From assembly GCF_900091575.1 (NCBI RefSeq), contig NZ_FMCR01000005.1, positions 186,001 to 250,000 on the forward strand: 64,000 nt of DNA, read 5' to 3'. The DNA comes from Micromonospora saelicesensis (GTDB taxonomy: Bacteria; Actinomycetota; Actinomycetes; Mycobacteriales; Micromonosporaceae). Made by a program: the position numbers and the translations under genes. This document shows positions 31,526 to 38,804 of the stretch, one piece after another (the stretch's first letter is position 1; the number at the start of each line of letters is the position of its first letter). The notes under the pieces were generated by a model. That model made no database searches and had not been told where the DNA came from. It worked only from the letters and a program-made list of their open reading frames with translations.

Positions 31526-32527
31526 GTGACGAATCGATGGGGCATGACGGTGCCGCTGGGCGGAATCGCGCTGGCGCAGCACGACGCGGCCTATGCGGCC
31601 CTCGACCGGGCCGGGTTCACCGACGTCTGGTCGTCCGAGGTCGCCGGGACCGACGCGTTCACCCCGCTGGCGCTCGCCGCGGCCTGGCAGCCGGGGCTGC
31701 GGCTCGGCACCGCGATCACACCGGTCTTCACCCGGGGCCCCGGGTTGCTGGCAATGAGCGCGGCGGCGCTGGCGGAGGCCGCGCCGGGCCGGTTCTCGCT
31801 CGGCATCGGCGCGTCCTCACCCGTGCTGGTACGGGACTGGAACGCGGTGCCGTTCGACGAGCCGTTCCGCCGCACCCGCGACGTGCTGCGTTTCCTGCGC
31901 GCCGCGCTGGCCGGCGAGACCGTCGACGAGGCATACGACACGTTCACCGTCCGCCGGTTCACGCTGGAACGACCGCCAGCGGTGCCGCCACCGATCCTGC
32001 TCGCCGCGCTGCGCCCGGGGATGCTCCGGCTGGCCGGCGCGGAAGCCGACGGAGTCATCCTCAACTGGCTCAGCGCCGACGACGTGCCGCGCGCCCTCGC
32101 CGAACTGGGCGAGCGCCGCACCGGCTTCGAGGTCGCCGCCCGGATCTTCGTCTGCCCCACCGAGGACGCCGCGTACGCCCGGGCGCTGGGCCGTCGGCTC
32201 ATCACCAGCTACCTCACCGTCCCGGCGTACGCCGAGTTCCACCGCTGGCTCGGCCGCGACGAGGCGCTCGCGCCCATGTGGGCGGCCTGGGCCGCCGGTG
32301 ACCGGCGCGGGGCCAGCGCGGCGGTGCCCGACGAGGTGGTCGACGCGCTGGTGCTGCACGGCTCACCGGAGCGGTGCCGCGCCGAGGTGCGCCGCTACGC
32401 CGACAACGGGGTGGACGTGCCGATCGTCGCGCTGCTGCCCACCCCCGAGGTCACCGCCGGCGGCGCGACCGCGCTGCTCAGCCTCATCGCCCAACTGGGC
32501 ACCAACTCCGTGGAGGCGTCCGCGTGA
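31526..32527 (+). CDS. LLM-class, F420-dependent oxidoreductase
   Basis: 333 residues from GTG 31526 (ATG 31544 also possible). Luciferase-like monooxygenase fold: MTVPLGGIALAQHDAAYAAL, DVWSSEVAGTDAFTPLALAA, LRLGTAITPVFTRGPGLLAM (cofactor-binding strand), GRFSLGIGASSPVLVRDWNA (deazaflavin-site Gly) and PPPILLAALRPGMLRLAGAE. Actinobacterial members transfer hydride with F420. Overlaps the following SDR gene by GTGA, so the two probably act on one substrate; which is unknown. Confidence 0.9.
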   Translation: MTNRWGMTVPLGGIALAQHDAAYAALDRAGFTDVWSSEVAGTDAFTPLALAAAWQPGLRLGTAITPVFTRGPGLLAMSAAALAEAAPGRFSLGIGASSPVLVRDWNAVPFDEPFRRTRDVLRFLRAALAGETVDEAYDTFTVRRFTLERPPAVPPPILLAALRPGMLRLAGAEADGVILNWLSADDVPRALAELGERRTGFEVAARIFVCPTEDAAYARALGRRLITSYLTVPAYAEFHRWLGRDEALAPMWAAWAAGDRRGASAAVPDEVVDALVLHGSPERCRAEVRRYADNGVDVPIVALLPTPEVTAGGATALLSLIAQLGTNSVEASA

Positions 32528-33315
32528 ACCTCACCGACCGGATCGTGGTGGTCACCGGCGGAGCCGGCGGCATCGGCGCGGCGCTGTCGCGCCGGTTCGC
32601 CGCCGAGGGGGCCGCCGCCGTGGTGGTCGCCGACCTGGACGCCGACGCGGCCGACGCGGTGGCCGAGGGCATCGGCCCGGTCGCGCACGCCATCGCCCTC
32701 GACGTCACCGACGAGGAGCAGGTCCGCGACCTGGTCGCCGACACCGAGGAGCGGTACGGCCGGATCGACCTGTTCTGCGCCAACGCCGGGGTGACCACCG
32801 GCGGGGGAGTGGAGGTCGACGACGCCGGCTGGGACCGCTCCTGGCGGGTGAACGTGCTGGCCCACGTCTACTCGGCTCGCGCGGTGCTGCCCGGAATGCT
32901 GGCCCGGGGCGGCGGGCACCTGCTGCACACCTGCTCCGCGGCCGGTGTGCTGACCGCGGTGGGCGACGCCGCGTACACCGCGACGAAGCACGCGTCGGTG
33001 GGGTTCGCGGAGTGGCTGGCCATCACCTACCGGGACCGGGGCATCCGGGTCAGCGCGCTCTGTCCGCAGGGGGTGGACACCCCGATGCTCGCCGACGGGC
33101 TCGCCGAGGGTCACCTCGGTGCCCGGGTGGTCGCCGCGTCCGGTGCGGTGCTCACCCCGGACCAGGTCGCCGACGCGGCCATCGCCGGGCTGGCCGAGGA
33201 ACGGTTCCTGATCCTGCCGCACCCCGAGGTCGCCGACTACGCGCGCCGCCGCGCCGAGGACCCGGACGGCTGGCAGGCCGGCATGCGCAAACTCATCCGC
33301 CGGCTGACCGCCTGA
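32524..33315 (+). CDS. Short-chain dehydrogenase/reductase
   Basis: 263 residues, GTG overlapping the LLM stop. Cofactor motif VVTGGAGGIGAALSRRFAAE, D in VVADLDADAADAV (prefers NAD), NAG (CANAGVTTGGG), catalytic Ser (TCSAAG) and YTATK. SALCPQGVDTPML replaces the usual NPG motif. Forms a two-gene redox operon with the LLM oxidoreductase. Substrate not known. Confidence 0.9.
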   Translation: MNLTDRIVVVTGGAGGIGAALSRRFAAEGAAAVVVADLDADAADAVAEGIGPVAHAIALDVTDEEQVRDLVADTEERYGRIDLFCANAGVTTGGGVEVDDAGWDRSWRVNVLAHVYSARAVLPGMLARGGGHLLHTCSAAGVLTAVGDAAYTATKHASVGFAEWLAITYRDRGIRVSALCPQGVDTPMLADGLAEGHLGARVVAASGAVLTPDQVADAAIAGLAEERFLILPHPEVADYARRRAEDPDGWQAGMRKLIRRLTA

Positions 33316-33319
33316 CCCG

Positions 33320-34123
33320 CTACCGCGCCGGAACGCGTCCGACGGCCAGGAGGTGAGCACTGGAGCTGATCAGCGCCGGCTCGCTGCTGTAGAGCCGGGC
33401 GAGGTCCAACGCGGCGGCGAAGACCACGTCCTGCGCCGGCCCGTTCGCCGCCGCCTCCGCCGCCGTCCAGGCCGGGCCCTCCACCCCGTGTACGACGACA
33501 TCGGTCAGCCCCACGGCCGCGCACTCGTCGGTGATCTCCTCGACGCGGTGGAAGTAGGCGTGGGTGAAACCGATCCGCGGATCGTTGACGCCGTCGCTCA
33601 GCAGCGCCCTGGCCTCGTCGAGCAGCCTCTCGTCGAGTCGTCCGGTGGCCGCGAAGTCCAACGGGCCGGCGAAGCGGGAGATGACGGCGGCCACGACGAG
33701 ACCGCCGGGGCGGGTGACCCGGACCGCCTCGCGGAGGGCCTGTAGCCGGTCGGCGCGGCGGACCAGGTGGTAGAGCGGGCCCAGCAGCAGCGCGGCGTCA
33801 TACCCACCGTCGGCGTCGGGAAGCGCACGCGCGTCGCCCACCTGTGCCTCGACCGGAGGGTGCCCATCGCGGGCCTGCGCGACGTGGCTCGGCACCAGGT
33901 CGACGAGACGGACCTGGTAGCCGGCGGCGACGAGGGCCCGCGCGTACTCGCCGGTGCCCCCACCGATGTCCAGCACCCGGGCGCCCGGACCGGGCAGGAG
34001 ATCCCGCAGGAGCTGCGTCGTGCGGATCCACTCCAGTCGCGCCTGCGGGCGGGCGGTGAGCCGCTGGTCCTCGCGGTAGCGCTGCGTGTAGTAGTCGACG
34101 ATCTCGCTCGAATGCTGATCCAC
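33320..34123 (-). CDS. Class I SAM-dependent methyltransferase
   Basis: 267 residues from GTG 34123; an ATG at 34159 would add 12 residues. SAM motif I is VLDIGGGTGEYARALVAAGY, acidic end of strand 2 in VRLVDLVPSHV, motif II/III ALLLGPLYHLVRRADRLQAL, and RVTRPGGLVVAAVISRFA. Ubiquinone-methyltransferase-like class of small-molecule enzymes. Converges with the SDR at 32524 with 4 bp between. The acceptor substrate is unknown. Confidence 0.85.
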   Translation of the reverse strand: MDQHSSEIVDYYTQRYREDQRLTARPQARLEWIRTTQLLRDLLPGPGARVLDIGGGTGEYARALVAAGYQVRLVDLVPSHVAQARDGHPPVEAQVGDARALPDADGGYDAALLLGPLYHLVRRADRLQALREAVRVTRPGGLVVAAVISRFAGPLDFAATGRLDERLLDEARALLSDGVNDPRIGFTHAYFHRVEEITDECAAVGLTDVVVHGVEGPAWTAAEAAANGPAQDVVFAAALDLARLYSSEPALISSSAHLLAVGRVPAR

Positions 34124-34201
34124 GCTCTGATGGTCACCGGTGTGCGGCGCGCGGGCCAACGGATTTCACCCGGGCCCTGCCGCCGCTCACCCTGCCGCCG
34201 G

Positions 34202-34257
34202 TGATCAAGAAGTTTGCGTCAGAAGTGGACCCGCGGTCGACGCAAAGCTCTTGATCA
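34202..34257. repeat. 19-bp imperfect inverted repeat overlapping a gene end
   Basis: TGATCAAGAAGTTTGCGTC (34202-34220) and GACGCAAAGCTCTTGATCA (34239-34257) pair at 17 of 19 positions. The right arm supplies the TGA stop of the transglutaminase-like gene. Its TTGATCAAGAAGTTTGCGTC-like arms resemble an interspersed family, separate from those at 2051 and 6729 but with the same GATC-tipped style. Confidence 0.75.
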
Positions 34258-36597
34258 GCGCGGGGAGCGGCGGGCGCGGCGCAGGGGAGTGGGGTGCACG
34301 GACCAGAGCAGGCGGCGCCACCAGGGGCGGGCCGAGCGCAGGGTGGTCACGTAGGCGGTGGCCACCTCGGCGGCGCGAGCCGCCTGGTCGGGCGTCGCGG
34401 CGCCGGGGGCGAAGCCCACCTGATTGAGCAGGGCCGCCAACTCGTCGACCGCCAGGTTGGACGCGCCCACCGCCGCTGTGCCGCCGATGGAGGCGTCGAC
34501 GGTCGTGTCGTGGCCGGTCGTGCCCGCTCGGGCGTCGGCGAGGGTCTGGCGGGCGTGTCCGGCGATCTCGGTGGCGGCCAGGTCGTCCCCGACCGGTCTC
34601 CCGGCCAGCCGGAGCGCGTCGGTGACCTCCCGCCAGGCGCCGGCGATGCGCTGGCCGGGGTCGCCCCGCACGAGCCGGCTGCGGGTGAGGGAGCGGCGCA
34701 TCGCCAGCAGGGTGAGCAGGAGTGCGCCCACCACCAGCAGCAGACCGCCGCTGCCGCCGGCGACCAGCACCGGGGTGGAGACCCCGTCCGGGCCGGGCGG
34801 GGCGTCGGCGGCGTCCGCCGGCTCCGGTGAGGCGCTGGGCTCGACGGTCGGTGCTGGCGCCTCCGAGGGCGGCGGGTCCTCCGGCGTCGGGCGGAAATCC
34901 TCCTCCACCGGTCTCGGTTCGTCGTTGGGGCGGGGCAGCGGGTCGAACGGCACCCAACCCAGCCCGTCGAAGAGCACCTCCGGCCAGGCGTACGCGTCAC
35001 CGGCCAGCACCGGCCCCTGCCCGCTGGTCCGGAAGCCCACCACCACCCGCGTGGGCAGCCCGGAGAGCCGGCCGAGGACCGCGAAGGCCGCCGCGAACTG
35101 CTCCGAGGTGCCCTCCTGCCCGCCGCCGTTGCGGGGCCCGAACAGGAAGAAACCCAGATTCGGGTACGCGTGCCCGCTCGGCGCGTCCGCCACCACCCGG
35201 TAGTGCTCGGCCAGGAACTGCTCGATCGCCAACGCCCGTGCGAACGGCGCGCCGTTCTCCTCGGCGAGTTGGGTGGCCAGCCGGCGCATCGGCTCGGGCA
35301 CCCCGTCCGCGACCCGCAGCACCCGGGCCACCTCATCGCCGGCGGGCACGTTCGCGCTGGCCAACAGGTTCGAGTCGGGGCGTTCCTCGGCCGAGGTCAC
35401 CGTGTACCGCAGCCCCGGCGTCAGCCCTTCCGGTCGGATCAGCGTCCCGCTCGCCGGGTCGTACGCCACCCGCGCCCCACTGACCTCCCGGGGTGTCGCC
35501 ACGGCGGGTAGCAGCCGGCCGCTCAACTCGGCCACGCTGATCTGCTGCCGGACCGTCTGTACGGTGCTGTCCCGGGCCGCGGTCGCGGCCGGCAGGATCC
35601 GCCCGGCGTTGCGGTACGTCGCGCCGACGCGCCAGGTCACCCCGTCGTAGTCGCTGAGCACCGCCAACCGGATCCGCACACTGCGCGCGGTGTCCGCCGC
35701 CGGGTCCGCCTCGGGCGGTGCGTCGGCGGGCGGTGCGTCGGGGCGTTGCGTGCTCACGTCGAGGAGCTTCTGCTCCGGGTGCAGCGCCCAGCCGGAGATT
35801 CGGATCAACGGGTTCTCGTCGAGCGTCTGCACCTGCGGCGGCTCCACGTACCGGCGCGGGTCCACCGGCCGGCCGTCGACCTGCTCCGCGACGACCGGGC
35901 CGAGCAACGCCACCAGCCCGACCACCACTGCCACCCCGAGCGCCGCGCTGGTGGCCAGGCGCAGTCGCACCGCCGCGCGTACCCGGGGGGTCAGCTCGGC
36001 GGTCGGATCGCCGCCGCCGGGCGTGGTCCGGGTGGGGGTCGCCAGGCCGAGGGCCGCGACCGCGACAAACGCCACTGTCGACCCCAGCGCCGGTTCGGCG
36101 TTCGGGCCGACCACGTAGAGGGCGGCGGCGTAGAGCCCCGCCGCCGGCAGGTAACCCAGCAGCACCCGGCCGGTGCGCAGCGCCACCTCCGCGCCGGTCA
36201 GCCCGGCCAGCCAGGCCGCGACGACCGGCACCAGTACCGTGTCCGGGGTGGGCTCCACCGGGATCATCGCGGTGAGCAGCCGGGGGATGCCGTTGCGGGC
36301 GGCGTCCGCGGTGACCTCCAGCAGGCCGCCGGGCAACTCCGCGCGGGTGGCGGCCAGCCGCAGCGACCACAGTGTCCAGCCGGCCATCGCGGCGACCGAC
36401 ACCGGTGCCACCAGCCAGGACGGCAGCCGCCGGGCGGCCACGCTGACCAGCACCGAACCCGCCGCCGCGCCGACGACCAGCCAGGTCAGCAGGCCACCGG
36501 CGTACACCCGGCCGAGCACCACCCCGGCGAGCGCCGTCAGCCCGATCAGCGCCAGCGGCAGGACCGCCGCCCGCAGCACCCGTACGGCGCCCGTCAC
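34255..36597 (-). CDS. TgpA-like membrane protein with transglutaminase-type domain, active site lost
   Basis: 780 residues from GTG 36597, overlapping the DUF58 stop by GTGA. N-terminal DUF3488-type region with about six membrane segments to ~240, an extracytoplasmic part to ~610 holding a transglutaminase-like core (~430-560), one membrane segment (~613-633) and a cytoplasmic DUF4129-like tail. In active TgpA proteins the core reads GxCxxFA, HAW and DP. Here it is GTSEQFAAAF (Ser498 for Cys), DAYAWPEVLF (Tyr536 for His) and WVPFDPLP (Asp kept), so enzymatic activity is unlikely. Last gene of a MoxR-DUF58-TgpA operon with two FN3 proteins. Its stop lies inside a palindromic repeat. Confidence 0.88.
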   Translation of the reverse strand: MTGAVRVLRAAVLPLALIGLTALAGVVLGRVYAGGLLTWLVVGAAAGSVLVSVAARRLPSWLVAPVSVAAMAGWTLWSLRLAATRAELPGGLLEVTADAARNGIPRLLTAMIPVEPTPDTVLVPVVAAWLAGLTGAEVALRTGRVLLGYLPAAGLYAAALYVVGPNAEPALGSTVAFVAVAALGLATPTRTTPGGGDPTAELTPRVRAAVRLRLATSAALGVAVVVGLVALLGPVVAEQVDGRPVDPRRYVEPPQVQTLDENPLIRISGWALHPEQKLLDVSTQRPDAPPADAPPEADPAADTARSVRIRLAVLSDYDGVTWRVGATYRNAGRILPAATAARDSTVQTVRQQISVAELSGRLLPAVATPREVSGARVAYDPASGTLIRPEGLTPGLRYTVTSAEERPDSNLLASANVPAGDEVARVLRVADGVPEPMRRLATQLAEENGAPFARALAIEQFLAEHYRVVADAPSGHAYPNLGFFLFGPRNGGGQEGTSEQFAAAFAVLGRLSGLPTRVVVGFRTSGQGPVLAGDAYAWPEVLFDGLGWVPFDPLPRPNDEPRPVEEDFRPTPEDPPPSEAPAPTVEPSASPEPADAADAPPGPDGVSTPVLVAGGSGGLLLVVGALLLTLLAMRRSLTRSRLVRGDPGQRIAGAWREVTDALRLAGRPVGDDLAATEIAGHARQTLADARAGTTGHDTTVDASIGGTAAVGASNLAVDELAALLNQVGFAPGAATPDQAARAAEVATAYVTTLRSARPWWRRLLWSVHPTPLRRARRSPR

Positions 36598-37766
36598 CAC
36601 CGGCGTACCCCGTCCCACTCGGCGGCGAACTGCGCGCCGTCGGCCGCGTCGACGACAACCAGGCCGGCGGCACCCGGCGGCGTCGGCTCGGCCGCGCCGA
36701 ACACCCCGACCACCACCGACGGGTACGCCCCGCGCAGCGCCCCGACGTGGCCCAGCTCGTCGCGGCCACCCGGCCCGGTCAGGAAGATCAACGTGTCGCC
36801 GAGCCGGCCCTGCCGCAGCCGGGTGGTGGCCGCGCGCACCGCGTCACCGTCGGCGGACAGGTCGGCGGCGGCGAGCCGGTCCAGTGGCCCGAGCGGGCCG
36901 TCGGCCTCGCCGTCGGGCCCCGTGGCCTCGGCCGGCTCCGCGGCGGCCAACAGCAACAGCACCGGCAGGTCGGCGCGGTGCGCGGCGGTGACGATCGACG
37001 CCGCCGCCTCACAGGCCGACTCGAACGACTCCGCCACCCCGCCGACCCGCTGCGGGTGCGCGGCGGCGCGGTTGTCCAGCAGGACGACCAGGCGCGGCAG
37101 GCTGGTGTCCACGTTCTCCCGCACCATCAGCTCACCCACCCGGGCGCTGGTGCGCCAGTGCACCCGGCGCAGCTCGTCGCCGACCACGTACTCCCGCAGC
37201 GAGTCGAACGTGATCGACCCGTGCGGGACCCCGTCCACCCGGCCGTCGAGGCTGCGCCCCGCGCCTCTGGGCACCGCCGTCAGCGGATGGATCCGGGGGT
37301 GCACCCAGACCGGCACCGCCGCGCCGTACGGGCGGGCCAGCGCCACCAACCCCAGCGGGTCGCGTCGGATCACCCGCAGCGGACCGACCGGCACCACCCC
37401 ACGACGGTCAGTCGGCACGTCGTAGCGGACCTCGGTGTCCCGGCCGGGTCGCAGGCGCAGCACCGGCACCGGCACGGTCCGCTCCCCGCACCGGTCCTCG
37501 GCCAGCAGGTTCGCCGAGCGCAGCCGCCCGGTGTTGCGCACGGTCAGGGTCATGCTCGCCGGCTCGCCGCGCGCCACCCGGTCCGGGTCTGCGCGGCGGG
37601 TCACCGTCAGCCGGGGTCGCCAGGCCGCGACCAGCGCGGCGTAGCCGACGGCCGCGCCGGCCGCAGCGCCGAGCAGCGTCAACTCGGGGTACGCGAACCG
37701 GAAACCCACCCCCAGCAGCACCACGGCGGCGACGAGCAGCCCGACCCCACGGGCGGTGATCCCCAT
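36594..37766 (-). CDS. DUF58 domain protein, partner of MoxR
   Basis: 390 residues. Two N-terminal membrane segments (GVGLLVAAVVLLGVGFRFAY; LLGAAAGAAVGYAALVAAW), then VTRRADPDRVARGEPASMTL and the DUF58 signature GSITFDSLREYVVGDELRRV followed by HWRTSARVGELMVRE. A von-Willebrand-like fold follows (PRLVVLLDNRAA). DUF58 proteins work with MoxR AAA+ ATPases and TgpA-like proteins as chaperone-like complexes at the membrane. The start is 14 bp after the MoxR stop, and the end overlaps the TgpA-like gene. Confidence 0.92.
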   Translation of the reverse strand: MGITARGVGLLVAAVVLLGVGFRFAYPELTLLGAAAGAAVGYAALVAAWRPRLTVTRRADPDRVARGEPASMTLTVRNTGRLRSANLLAEDRCGERTVPVPVLRLRPGRDTEVRYDVPTDRRGVVPVGPLRVIRRDPLGLVALARPYGAAVPVWVHPRIHPLTAVPRGAGRSLDGRVDGVPHGSITFDSLREYVVGDELRRVHWRTSARVGELMVRENVDTSLPRLVVLLDNRAAAHPQRVGGVAESFESACEAAASIVTAAHRADLPVLLLLAAAEPAEATGPDGEADGPLGPLDRLAAADLSADGDAVRAATTRLRQGRLGDTLIFLTGPGGRDELGHVGALRGAYPSVVVGVFGAAEPTPPGAAGLVVVDAADGAQFAAEWDGVRRW

Positions 37767-37780
37767 CGCGCTGCTGCCGG

Positions 37781-38776
37781 TCAGCCCTGCACCGGAGCGG
37801 GTTGCCCCGAGGGCAGCGGCACCGGCACCGAGGCGACGGCCTGGCGCAGCACCTCCGCGGGGGTCATCCCGCGCACCTGGGCATCCGGGGTGAGCAGCAG
37901 CCGATGTGCGAACACCGCCTCGACCAGCGCCTTCAGATCCTCCGGCATGATCCAGCCCCGCCCGTCGATCAGTGCGTACGCGCACGCCGCGCGGGTCAAC
38001 GCGATCACGCCCCGGGGGCTGACCCCGACGCGTACCTGCGGGTGGGTGCGGGTGGCCGCGGCCAGCCGGACCGCGTACGCGTAGAGCGGCTCGGCGATGT
38101 GCACCCGGCGGGCCATCCGGACCATCTCGCCGACGGTGGCGGTGTCGGTGACCGGGGCGAGCGCCTCGGGGGACCGCACTGTCGCGCCGCGCAGCACCTC
38201 GACCTCGACGGCCTCGTCCGGGTACCCGACGGAGAGCTTCACCAGGAAACGGTCCAACTGCGCCTCGGGCAGCCGGTAGGTGCCGTCCATCTCCACCGGG
38301 TTCTGGGTCGCGACCACCAGGAACGGCGACGGCACCGGGTGCCGGACCCCGTCCACTGTGACAGTGCGCTCCTCCATCACCTCCAGCAGCGCCGACTGGG
38401 TCTTCGGCGACGCCCGGTTGATCTCGTCGGCGATGACGATGTTGGCGAAGACCGGCCCCGGGTGGAACTCGAAGTCCCGGGTCGCCTGGTTGAAGATCGT
38501 CACGCCGGACACGTCCGAGGGGAGCAGGTCGGGCGTGAACTGGATGCGCCGCCACTCGCCCTTCACCGTGGCGGCGACGGCCCGCGCCAGGGTCGTCTTA
38601 CCGACCCCGGGCACGTCCTCCAGCAGCACGTGACCCTGGGCGAAGAGCGCGGTCAGTGCCAGCCGCACCACCTGCGGCTTGCCGAGCACCACCGCGTTGA
38701 CGTTCTCGGCCAGCCGGGCGGCCAGGGCGGCGAAGCCCTGCACCTCCGGCTGGGTGAGCGGCTCGTGGGTGTTCAC
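37781..38776 (-). CDS. MoxR-family AAA+ ATPase
   Basis: 331 residues from GTG 38776. Walker A EDVPGVGKTTLARAV, DLLPSDVSGVTIFNQ, Walker B NIVIADEINRASPKTQSALL, sensor 1 VVATQNPVEMDGTYRLPEAQ and the arginine finger in LDRFLVKL, all intact. MoxR proteins remodel or insert partner proteins (DUF58/VWA type). Third in the five-gene operon, 28 bp after the FN3 gene. Confidence 0.95.
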   Translation of the reverse strand: MNTHEPLTQPEVQGFAALAARLAENVNAVVLGKPQVVRLALTALFAQGHVLLEDVPGVGKTTLARAVAATVKGEWRRIQFTPDLLPSDVSGVTIFNQATRDFEFHPGPVFANIVIADEINRASPKTQSALLEVMEERTVTVDGVRHPVPSPFLVVATQNPVEMDGTYRLPEAQLDRFLVKLSVGYPDEAVEVEVLRGATVRSPEALAPVTDTATVGEMVRMARRVHIAEPLYAYAVRLAAATRTHPQVRVGVSPRGVIALTRAACAYALIDGRGWIMPEDLKALVEAVFAHRLLLTPDAQVRGMTPAEVLRQAVASVPVPLPSGQPAPVQG

Positions 38777-38804
38777 GGTCGGTGGTGCTCCTCGCCTGGT
38801 GTCC

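Noticed and set aside
31276..31545. Missing 5' part of ltrA on the far side of the TnpB element
   Set aside because: The frame there (89 codons) has no LtrA-like membrane segments, so the element does not simply split the gene in two.
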